Origin: Eutreptiella sp. 'Long Island Sound 2002'
Lineage: Eukaryota; Euglenozoa; Euglenophyceae; Eutreptiales; Eutreptiaceae
Reading direction: 5' to 3'
Assembly (NCBI GenBank): GCA_964036045.1
Contig: OZ038381.1
Span: forward strand, 63,984,242-64,048,241
DNA length: 64,000 nt
Below the pieces are notes generated by a model that was not told the origin of the DNA, did not search any database, and worked only from the letters and a program-made list of their open reading frames with translations. Below are positions 45,231 to 55,342 of the stretch, in pieces (positions within the stretch are counted from its first letter, which is position 1; the number at the start of each line of letters is the position of its first letter). The translations under genes and the position numbers were made by a program.

Positions 45231-47129
45231 ATGTCCCAGCTCGCCAGCCTGGCCTCGCGCCCCGACCCCGCAGCCGACACCCTCGCCCACTACCAAGCCC
45301 TCCCCGTCGCCCACCACAAATTGGAGGAGGCGGCGTACTTGTCGGGGGCACTGGGGGTGGATGATGTTGTGGGCTGGGCAGCATCCCTCGACCCCTCCCC
45401 CGATGTGATTGATATCGACATGCGCAGCCCCACCCGCAACTCCTACCTCGGGGGGAGGGGCTGGGCCACAGCGTTATGGAGGGAACTGCGCCGCCAACTC
45501 CCCTCCCTTAAATTTCTGCATCTAACCCCTCTCCCTTCCAGCGTTGACCAGCTCCTCAATTCCATGCGCACTAACCCTGTGGGGAAGCCTAAGGACGCCC
45601 ACGTCTAGATGTACCCCGCCACTAACCTCGTCCATACCCCCCCCCCCACTGCAACATGGTGTGCCTGCAGGATCTTGCTGCAGGTGCACCGGCCGACCAC
45701 TCCTTTTTCCCCTTCTCCTGGCACCTTGCCAACCCCCCGTGGTGGGATGATGTGGGCATCGCCCCTTTCCATCCCACCATCCGCCCCCAGGTGCACATCC
45801 CTGACATCACCCACCCCACCTTCTACAGTACAACTTCTTTGCAATGGTACCGTGGTGCCTCAATGGCCCCCCCCTTCATTTCGAGTGAACCCCCCCTCCG
45901 CACCGAAGCCCTTCTCGACCCCCCTCATGGGGTGATTGGCAACCCCGACCCCGCCCCCGACAGGGTTGGCCCCTCCCAGCCGCCCCTCAACTTTGTTGGT
46001 GGGAACGGCTACATTGTGCTTCGGGGGCTTGTGGAACCACGGGATTGTGAGGTGGGGTGGAACAAGGTGATGAAGGCGTGGGGCAGTGGCGACGAAAAAG
46101 TCATCGCAAAAAATTTTGAGTTGCTTTTCAACGCCGCGCGGAGTGAAGATCAGGCCAAGGATCCCCAGCCCCCCCCGCCGTGGGCAAAGCAAGAGCAACA
46201 TGCGGTCGGGGGTGGGGGGGCCTCTCTTCAAGAAGTTCCACCCCCACCTCACCGAACGTGTCCCTCAGGTTGGGGACCTCCACCCAATGACGCCGGGCAG
46301 CGTCATTGTGGCGAGGGTGGGGAGTGGGGCCCAGCTCCCCCACACCGATGTCGCCACCCACCCCGAGGTGCTCCCCCCCAACAGCAGGGACATGTCGGGG
46401 TGCCACGTGAGTAGCTTCCTCTGCTTGTCACAGGACTACTAGGTGGCGGTGCAAGCGGGGACGGCCCTGGGGGAGGCGGGGGAGGCGCGATGGGACACCA
46501 TTCAGCTGCAGAGGGGGGACATGCTACTGATGGTGGCCACCAGCCGCCACCATGGGTTGCCTGCCCCCCCCGACTCCAAGGATTGTCTGCAGGGGGCTCT
46601 TTTTAACTTGTGGACCCCCGACTGCGCACACAAACACCACGAGCCCAACACCACACACCTGGACCCCACCCCCCCCAAGGAGGCCCTGGAGGTTGCTGGG
46701 GATTGGTCCAACTGGGACTTCCCCAGCGTGGACCAGGTGTTGTCGGTGGGGAAGGGGGTGGTTGGGAGGGTGGGGTTGTGGGAGAGGGATGCTGCCCAGG
46801 CCCTCTTCGCCGACCTCCCCGAGTCGGTCCCGCCCGGCCCCCCCACCTGCCCCTTCCACCCCACCTTCCTCTCACGGTCAGCCCCGTCCTCTGACCTCGC
46901 TGTCATCGAGGTCGACGAGCAATGCATGCTGTTCCTCGTGGGCAGCGTGCACCAGCTGGAGGTCTGCAAGGGGGACAGTCCCGATGCGGAGTCGGAGATC
47001 CACTTTGCCATGACCGGCATTGCTCCCCCGGAGCGGCCGACCACACCGTGGCATCTGGCGAACACGGCCCCAGCGTGGCGGTTGCCCAAGTGCGCGAAGA
47101 CCGGGGCATGGGGAATCACATGCCCATAT
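45231..47129 (+). pseudogene. Module protein O, unit 3 (2OG-Fe(II) oxygenase-like), interrupted by piggyBac
   Basis: The best preserved of the three damaged O units. Stops are CAG-to-TAG at 45,606-45,608 and 46,440-46,442; frameshifts lie near 45,650 and 46,175. LPHTDVATH (near 46,340) gives HxD and RHHGLPAPPD (near 46,545) the distal His. From 46,443 a clean frame encodes the C-terminal beta region (CMLFLVGSVHQLEV). The exon is broken at its very end by the piggyBac-like element; the ATAT duplication covers the splice donor. Confidence 0.65.
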
Positions 47130-47461
47130 TCCTTTGTCTACGACGTAGATGACGAAATCGGCGCTTCTAGGGGTCGGGAAAAACCCCCTTGCTTTTACGA
47201 CGCTTCCGGGGGTTTTTGAGGTGGCCCGACGCACTCGCGCATGAGTTTACATGCGGTTCATCCATTTTCAAGGAGAGAAGCACTTTGCATGTTGCATCTG
47301 CCTCTGCTTCCATCGTTCTGAGCGTTGTACAGGTGCCGCGCGTCGGCCGTGTTTTCCGTGTTCCGCTCTGGTGCTTCCGCCCGTACTTCTGGAGGTACGT
47401 TTGCTGCGTTTGCCGCGTTCTATTCGTCTTCCCCGTTGCCCCTGAGGCCCTCTTCTCACAA

Positions 47462-50400
47462 AATGACCACCCCGCTGTACTCCAACAACTGTAAGCAGTG
47501 GCTGAAGGCAGATGGAGCGTTGGAGAAGTGGAAGCCGAAGGACGCCGGCCAGATGAGCTTCGCTGTTTTCCAGGTGAAAGCACAAACATGTATGTGCCCG
47601 CAACATGCAACCTTTGTTGTCCTCGTTCGTTTTGTCCGTCACATGCTTACTCGACATTGCCCCTTGATTTGGTTCCCCATGCTTCTCCTCTCTTGATTGC
47701 ATTCTTTTCTGCACAGCGGGCTACTGGTGCGGGTGGGTCGAGCAGAGGGCCAAGAAGCAGAAGAAGCTGCCGGATGGTTGGGAGGACGGCAAGAGCTTCT
47801 ACTTGACCACGGTGCAGTTGTACCACGTCAAGGTGCCGACGGCCGCAAAGAAGGGGGCCCTGCCCCAGGTCTGCGACTGCCGCAGCAAGCAAGATCAGTG
47901 GTTCAAGTACAAGAGGGTATGTCAATGTGTTGCAAGTGTGCCTCTAGTTTCAGGGGGGCCTATGCTGTGTTTTCTGCGTTCATGACGTGCTGCATCATTG
48001 CCCCCGTACGCGCTTCTGGGAGCGTTCCGCGCTTTATCCGCGTTCTGCGCGTTCCGGTTTCTTGCCTCCAACCCTTCTTCTGGATGCACGTCTTGCGTTA
48101 TCCGTGTTCTGTACGTTCTTTTCAGCTGCAGAAGAACCGGTTTTGGGCCTGGGCGGAGGACAAGCCGCAAGAAGAAGAGGAGGAGGAGGAGGAAGATGAG
48201 TCCTCTAGCAGCAACAGCACCAACACCACCAGCAGTGCCAGCGCCAGCGGCGCCAGTGGCAGTCAGCGGGCGCCCACTCCGGAGAAGAAGGCCGCAAGGA
48301 GTACCGTTTTGGAGAAAGAGAAGGAGAAGCACAAGGAGAAGGAGAAGGACAAGGAGAAGGAGCCAGAGGCAGAAGGAGAGGCGATTGGGCAGCAGAAGCA
48401 GGAGCTGGCAGCGGCGGCGCAGGACGTTGTGGTGGTGGAGGGTGCCAAGGGGAAGGAAGGGACAGCCAAGGAGGGGAAGCCGAAGGGCAAAGAGAAGGGG
48501 AAAGAGAAGGGGAAAGAGAAGGCGGGCGGAGTGGGCGGCGTGGGCTTCAAGATTGAAGGAGCGGTGGGTCCCCAGAAGTCCATGCCGGCGAAGACCACTC
48601 GCTTCGAGCACTACAAAGACATCGCACAATACATGAACGACATGCAGGTGTTATTCACGTCCCATGCGTTGTGTTTTGGGTGCCTCCGAGCATGCTTCCA
48701 GAGGCGTCCGCCGCGTTATGTGCGTGATCCGCGTGCCGATTCTCTGCTTCCGGACATGCTTCTCGAGGACATTTGTGTGTTTTTCGCGTTCTTCAGGTTC
48801 TGGAGTCCGCACTGGCGGACTATGGGCTGACGCTGGGACGGCTCGAGAAGCACTACCGAGTGTGCTTGAGCGCGGACGCCAGTGGTCGGAAGGATGCTGC
48901 CGCTGCCACCCTGCTGCACAGCCAGGTGCACCCGACCGCGGTGCAGGGTCTGCTGGCCTGCGGCGTTAAGAACGCGCAATCCGCCTCCGCCGCCCGTGAA
49001 CACTTGGACCGCGTCTACCGGACGTCGGGGCACCGGCAGGCCACGGATGGGATCCTGAAAGGGATCTCCGTTTGTACTGGCTGCGTGGAGGCCCCGGAGA
49101 GGCCGCCCAGCGCGCTCGTGGGGACAGAGGCACCGGCCCCGGAGCTGCACGGGGTCCCCTTGGCAGCGCTGAAGGGGCAGCAACCCCTTGGGGAGCGGAG
49201 GCGACCGCCGCCGTCCCTTGCGAGCCTGGCCGCCGAAGATCTCGTGGACATGAGTACCGACGACCTCAAAGAGAGATACAAGAGAACGGTCACAATGGCC
49301 GGGATGATGGCGTATACCCTCACCGAAGACCGCAAGGAGGAGCTGCCGGTGAGGGGCGCGTGGATGATGATCAAGAAGAGGGAGTTGGCGTCGCTGCGGG
49401 TATGCTGCGTTATGTACGTTATGTACCTTCCTGTTTTTTGCCTCCCAACGCGCCTCTGGAGCTGCTTCCGGTTGTTCTGCGCGTTCGCCGCGTGATCCAC
49501 GTTGCCGAAGGCGTGCTTCCGGACGTGCCTCCAGGGGTAATAATCCTCGTTCCGTGTGTTTTCTTTGCACATGGCAGCGGATTACGGGGACGCTCGGAGC
49601 ACAACCCAGTTGCGTCCGCCACCCCCGTTTGGGTTCCCCCATCTCCCGCGCCCGGTCCAGCCCCACCACCACCACCATCACCCCTACGAACACCACCATC
49701 AACTGCAACCCCAACCCCAACCGCGGATGTTGGAGCCGGAGCCGGAGCCGTACGTCAAGATGGAGCAGGACCGGGAGCACGAGTGGGAGTGGCGGGGCAA
49801 GGAAGAGTACGTGGAGCCGGGAGAAGCGGAAGCGCCGGAATGGTGGGAGCAGTATGAGCGGCCACCGACGCAAGAGGAAGCACTGCAAGCCGGACCGATG
49901 CAAGCAGAACCGATGCAAGCCACACCGATGAAACCCGAAGGTAGGGCCACTGTGTGTTCCATGTTCTGCATGTCCCCCTAATGTGATTTCGGTCATGTTT
50001 CCAGAGGCGTCAGCCGCGTTTTCCATGACATCCGTGTCCCGTTCCTGTGCTTCCGGTCACGCCTCCGGGGGCAGTTGCACTGTCCTGCACGCTTTTCGCG
50101 TCCCCTGTATAGGGCCCCGCGCCGACAAGGACCGCAACATCACGCCGGTGGAGCAGAGGAGGTCGCCGATCAACGTGAAGGTCGAAGAGACTGAGGAGGA
50201 ATCCGCCGACGAGAATGTTATGCTTGAGGTAGGTGTGAGTTCGTCGTTCGTCGCCGTTCACGTTCCGCGCGTTGCGTCCTTGTGCCTCCGACCATGCTTC
50301 TGGGGGCGTTCGCCGCGTTATGCGCGTGATCCGTGTCATTGTCGGTTGGCTTCCGCCGTGCTTCTGGAATCGTTCGCTGCGTGATCGACGTTATCCGCGT

Positions 50401-50694
50401 TCTTTTTGCCATTCGGTAACGCCCCAGAAGAAGATGCCGGCCGTCGGAACCGACTTCGAGAGCCCGGTGACCTGGCCAACGCCAGGTTCAACGCAGTTCA
50501 CGGCCTCCTGGCCGGATTCCGACGAGGCCGTCGGCCGTAAGGACTCCCAGCCCCACCCGGTGGCGCCCGCATGGGGCAGCCCAATGCCAGCACCCCTTAC
50601 CCAACAGCCCCCCCACTGGTGGCAACGCGGCGGTGGCGCTTCGTGGCCTGCCCCTTGGACCGGCCACAAACGACCCCACAGCGCTGTGAGTTGA
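47462..50694 (+). pseudogene. Accessory multi-exon gene of the piggyBac-like element, copy 2
   Basis: Proposed exons: 47,462-47,572 (MTTPLYSNN...), 47,718-47,916 (GYWCGWVEQR, VCDCRSKQDQWFKYKR), 48,125-48,647 (acidic, Ser-rich, then Lys-Glu-Lys repeats), 48,799-49,399 (LESALADYG ... KKRELASLR), about 49,571-49,941 (His/Pro/Gln-rich), about 50,112-50,228 (acidic) and about 50,430 to the TGA at 50,694. Most joins are in frame at GT-AG borders. The exon 1-2 join is not in frame as read, and the acceptor before 49,571 is CAC where copy 1 has CAG. The product would be roughly 700 residues of unknown function. It is not part of canonical piggyBac elements. Confidence 0.5.
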
Positions 50695-51014
50695 TTACTA
50701 CACCAGGAGAGGTCCCAGCCAACCCGCATGGCGGGAAGGGGGAGAGAAGACATTAACGGATACACGGTTTGATTGGAAAAACAATATGACCCACCGTTTT
50801 TTGTGTCGCCTGTGTTCTCCGTGCTCTGTTTCGTGCGCCTCTCCCATGCTTCTGGAAGCATTTGCCTGTGTTGTACGCGTTTTCCGCGTTCTGCGCGTTC
50901 CGGTTAGCGTGCCTCCGAACGTGCCTCTAGAAGGTGTGCACACTGTGTTTCGCGTATTTGGTGTGTACTGTGTGTCCCATCATTGCTACCAACATTATTT
51001 TTGAGCACTTTGAC

Positions 51015-52570
51015 ATGCCTCTCAATCTCTTGGCTGGTCGCCTCCGCAAGGAGCACTGTGCCACTTCAATTGAGTACGGGTTACGACCCGGGGAGTCCAA
51101 ACTCGGTGAGCTAGACACGGATGGAATATGGGACTACATGATGAAACCCATTGTGGATGCCCAAGAGGCCATCCTCCGAGCCCGGGAAAGAGAGGACCTC
51201 ATCCCCTTAGTACCACGGCACAACACCTTCGTGCTATTGCTGGGCATGGTGCGGCCCATGCAGGCGGATGGTGTCTGGGACCGTGATGGATTGGTGTGCA
51301 ATGCCTATCTAGCATGGTTGCTATCCCGGGGGCAATACTACGATCTACACAAACATTGTCGCCCGGATGTGGTGGACCTTATTGAGGCGGTTAGTGCCCA
51401 TTGGGCTGCAGCATGGACCATGGGAGGCGCGGCCACGGGGGATGAAACCCTAGTGCTGCATACGGGCCTTAGGGCAATCCCCCTCAAGATGTACATTGTG
51501 CGGAAACCGCACAACACAGGCATCAAGCTCTATTGCTTGGCCGATGCCGGTGGCACATTGTGGACGTGTACCTCTACACTGGCCGCCGTGGTGTCCTCCG
51601 CCGACACGGTTGTGGTGCGGGCAACCTCAACGCCCGACAGCTGCTGGCGATGTGGTCCAAACAGCTGCCGGCTTACACGGTCCTTGTAGGGGACTCGTTC
51701 TTCGGGTCACACGCCACCGCACAACGGCTTGCGCGTGAGGGCCGCCCCTTCATCACCATGGTGCGAAAGGACACGGCCGGTGTCCTGCAAGCCGGTGACC
51801 GCATCCAGGCCGGGCACACGGCTGTGGCCACGGTTGACGGTCACAAGTACGCCCTGCAGGTGTACAACCAGCCGAAAACCGGAGGCAAACCTCCCAAATT
51901 GGTGGCAATCTTGTCCAACGTGTGGTAGGCTGCGCGGGGCCCCCTGCACCACACGGGCCGGGAAATCCACCCCCTCGTTGCTGCGTACCGCCAAGTGGCA
52001 CGGGGGGTGGACTCTGCCAACCAGATGGCGTTGCAGATGCGCCTCTTGGGAAGGCAGATGTCCTGGTCGCAAGCCGTGCGAGGCTTCTTGCTGCGATACG
52101 CCGCGGCCAAGGCGTTTGCAACCTGCCGCGCCCTAGAAAGGTGCCGTGGCACGGATAGCATGTGGGAGTGGCAGTCGGCCCTCCTTTGCCGCCGGTACTG
52201 TACCGATGTGCAGCCGTGACGCAACATCCACGTCCCCGTTGCCGGCGCCCAACGGCGCACTTGTGCACATTGCGGCAAAGGCCGCATACAATACGTGTGT
52301 AGCGGATGCCCGGACACCCCGTTGCATGTGCAATGCTTTGCACCCGCGCACGGGATCACTACAACGGGCACGGAGGACGCCGAGGGAAGTGAGCCGCCCC
52401 TTGGCCAGGAGACTCATGAGGGGGACGCCGGGGAGGACGACCCAGAAGCGGACGGTGAGGACGAGGAGGAGGCGGATAGCGATGAGGAGGAAGAAGAGGA
52501 GGAAGCGGAGGACGCTAGAGGGAGCGTAGAGGACGATACGTTGGAGAACTTCTCCTTCAGCGTGCAGTAG
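51015..52570 (+). pseudogene. piggyBac-like transposase, copy 2
   Basis: Same architecture as copy 1: first Asp in GDETL, the KPHNTGIKLY segment, second Asp in VGDSFFGSH, third Asp in GVDSANQM, then a Cys-rich finger and acidic tail. Defects are a small deletion with frameshift near 51,550 (private to this copy), the shared TAG at 51,926-51,928, and a private CGA-to-TGA at 52,217-52,219. It is probably inactive. The terminal repeats remain intact, so it could only be moved by a transposase supplied elsewhere. Confidence 0.8.
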
Positions 52571-52944
52571 ACGGGGTGGCGGAGGCGGCCGTGGTGGGAT
52601 CGAGAAGGTCATGGCCGCCAAGCCTCTGCCATCCCCACCCATGGGGACCAGTGCGAAACCCGGGGGGGACCAACCGCGTAGGCTGGATACCCAACTGTGA
52701 GGACGCGGCCCCCCCAACATGGGTGTGCTGTGTTTTAAGCGTTTTCCGCGTTCTGCGCGTTCCGGTTCAGTGCTTCCGCCCATGCTTCTGGAAGCGTTTT
52801 CCGCGTTCTCCGCGTTATCCGCGTTCCGGAGCGTTCTGGAGCGTTATCCGCGTTCTGCGCGTTCTCCTAGCTTACGGGGATAACGTACTAGCAGGTATGG
52901 TGAGTGGAAGCCCAAAAATGGCGCTTCTGTAGACAAAGGAATAT

Positions 52945-53221
52945 GAGTGCAAGGTGTGCTTGCTTGTGTGTTTGCTTTGTTTACCGGAAAATTCGACGGA
53001 ATTCACGTAAAATTCGTACGAATTTCGTACGAACTTCGCACCAATTTCACGTGACTGAATTTCTGTGAATATTGAGGCAATGCGGAATTCGCACGAATTT
53101 GGTACAAATTTCGTACGAATTTCTGTGAATTTCGTTTAATTTCTTCGTTCTCTTGTTGCATTACTTCATGTTTGCTCCCCCATTCTCAATTGGTGCCTTG
53201 CACACTTCCCCTCGTCTGTAG
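52945..53221. other. Remainder of the O-C intron after the piggyBac insertion
   Basis: It continues GAGTGCAAGGTGTGCTTGCT as in the intact intron at 62,286. It contains TTCGTACGAA palindromes (52,990-53,140) and ends in the acceptor CTCGTCTGTAG. Confidence 0.65.
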
Positions 53222-54750
53222 GTGCCGTCTACGCGTGGTCGCCAGACATTCGGCACCACGCCCGGCGCAAGTACCAGCCCCGGGCCCGATTGCCCGAGGA
53301 GCACGGCGACCGGCCCGGAGGCACCGGTGGTGGACGGGCCCCGAGCGAGGCCGGCAGTGCGCGCAGTGAAGGCTCGCGGCGCTCCGGACGTTTGGCAGGC
53401 GACGGCAGCGAGGCCAGCACCGGTGCCGGGGTTGTGGCGCGCGAGGTGGTCGTCCCCATGCCGTCCCGCGACGACTTGGGCGAGGCCCACACTGACCCCC
53501 CCCCTGGACCGGGTCACCCTGGCCCAGAGGCAGCCGGATCCGGCCTGGACCCCAAAGGTGCCGCCCGGGCCCGATGGGCGGCAGCGGCTTCTCTCTGCCG
53601 TGTGGGACATAGTCTTGGAGTCCCAGGGGGTGAAGGGCATCCTCCGCATCTCTTTCCCCTGCCCCATTGTGGTCACTGTGGGATCCAACCTGCCCGAGGG
53701 GCAAGAACTGGTGGGCCTGTTTGCCTACCGGCTTGTGAGCGGGCATTGGCGGGTGCAGACCGGGGTGTCGCGGATCGGGGAGGAGGGGACGGTGACCACG
53801 GCTAGGGTCTTTGGGTTGAATGTGGTCACGGGCTGGGACAAGCGGAGGCCGGAGTGGGTGGACGTGGCAGGGCTTGCCATGCGCATCCATGTGGGGAGGC
53901 AACGGAAGATGGGGGTGGCTGACGTCATTGACGTCGAGGAGGACGAATCCCCCACCCCCTCCGCCCGCAAGCGGAACCCCCCCCCCCCCAAGGGGACACG
54001 GAGCCCCCCCCCCCCCCCCGAAAGCCCCGCGTACGGCCACCCCCGTGGAGCGGGCGGAGCCGGCGGCGGGGCGGCGGCAGAGAGGGGTGGTGCAAGAGTG
54101 GGTAGAGCAGCAGCGGGCGGGGGCGTGGGAGGCGCGCGCGATCCGCGCGGAGGCCGCCAACCGCGACCTCGAGGCCCGTCCGTCCAGGGCCAGCGAGGAC
54201 AGGCGGGGCGCCGAGTCGCGGTTGACGGACGTCACCAAGGAGCGGGACCGGCTTGCCACCAAGGTGAAAACTCTGGAGCGCGACCTGGCGACGTCGCGCA
54301 AGGCAAAGCCACCGGCACATGCAGCACAGGCAGGGGAGGGGCCTGAGGGTGCCGAGGCCCCCCCGGGTGACAGGGTGGGGGGGGGGGGGCAGTGCCGCCG
54401 GTGTCCGGTACCTTCTGGCCGGCGCACAGGCGTGGCATGCCCAGGCCGAGGCATGCGCCGGCCAGCTGTCAGCGGTGTCCACCGCCCTACGGATGGCCAT
54501 GATGGCCAGTGGCCAGCAGGCCGATGTGGACAACGTGGCCCCCGACGCCTGCAAGGTGAGTGCCGCACTGGAGGATGTGCGCCGGCAGTACCCCCCCCAC
54601 CGCCTCACGTCGGCGGCCATGGACCCCTCCTTTGTGGAGGCGGTGGCGGAGCAGAGCTCCCGGGGCTCCGCTAGCCGGAGCTCTGCTCCAGGGGGGGGGG
54701 GGGGGGGGCGTAGCTCACCCTTTAACCTCGGGACCACCTGTCCCTTCTAA
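53222..54750 (+). pseudogene. Module protein C, unit 4 (full length, homopolymer frameshifts)
   Basis: The exon starts after CGTCTGTAG (53,213-53,221). With the O exon's phase it reads AWSPDIRHHARRKY, then a Gly/Ser/Arg-rich acidic linker to 53,495, where a 9-C tract shifts the frame. The beta domain follows ([46 protein letters not shown]). Further C and G runs near 53,985, 54,010 and 54,375 shift the frame again. A coiled coil (QEWVEQQRAGAWEARAI, VTKERDRLATKVKTLERDLA) and a helical C-terminus with YPPHRLTSAAMDP end at 54,750. Overall about 510 residues. Confidence 0.55.
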
Positions 54751-55325
54751 CCTCCACGAATGTTATTTGTACCTTTTTACATATGAATGTATGTACATAT
54801 ATCCTGCCCCCCCCCCCCCCCCAGGCAATCGGCAGTTTGACCGACGTGTGGGGCACTCCCCCGCCCACGTTGCGAAATTTTCTGCAGCACTGTTTGTATT
54901 TTATTCGGGGTATGCTATGCCCCTTCGATCTGTTACACTGCTGACCGAGTGTCAGCCGGAATGACGACCACTGGACTGCGTGTGTGGTAACCCATGAACA
55001 CCATCCTGTGCTTGCTTTGTGAGGGCCAACGAGGGCAAAAGGATGAGTCTTCGGCAAAAATTCTGTGACAGTCACGTGAAATTCGTGCGAAATTCGTACG
55101 AAATTCGTACGAATTTCGTACGAATTTTGTGCGAATTTCACATTGCCTGAATATTTACACACATTCATTCACGTGAAATTTGCACGAAATTGGTACGAAT
55201 ATCGTACGAATTCATGTGAATTTCTTCCAATTGAATGCGAATCACACTAGAGACCCACAAAATTTAGTTGTCTGGGGCAGGGGGATGGTAGAACCCTTGC
55301 GATGAATGCCTCCCCCATTCAACAG
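54751..55325. other. Spacer between C unit 4 and T3
   Basis: A 16-C tract near 54,817-54,832 ends in CAG, acceptor-like. TTCGTACGAA / CACGTGAA palindromes fill 55,075-55,230. No gene is seen. An acceptor-like CATTCAACAG ends at 55,325. Confidence 0.6.
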
Positions 55326-55342
55326 GTCTTGTATCTCACACC

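Larger units (their letters stand above)
47130..52940 (+). mobile_element. piggyBac-like transposon, copy 2, full length (5,811 bp)
   Basis: Terminal inverted repeats TCCTTTGTCTAC (47,130-47,141) and GTAGACAAAGGA (52,929-52,940) are flanked by ATAT on both sides (47,126-47,129 and 52,941-52,944). GGCGCTTCT lies just inside both ends. The flanking host sequence rejoins to ...CCCATATGAGTGCAAGG, one base different from the intact CCCATGTGAGTGCAAGG at 62,278. It carries two genes. Confidence 0.9.
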
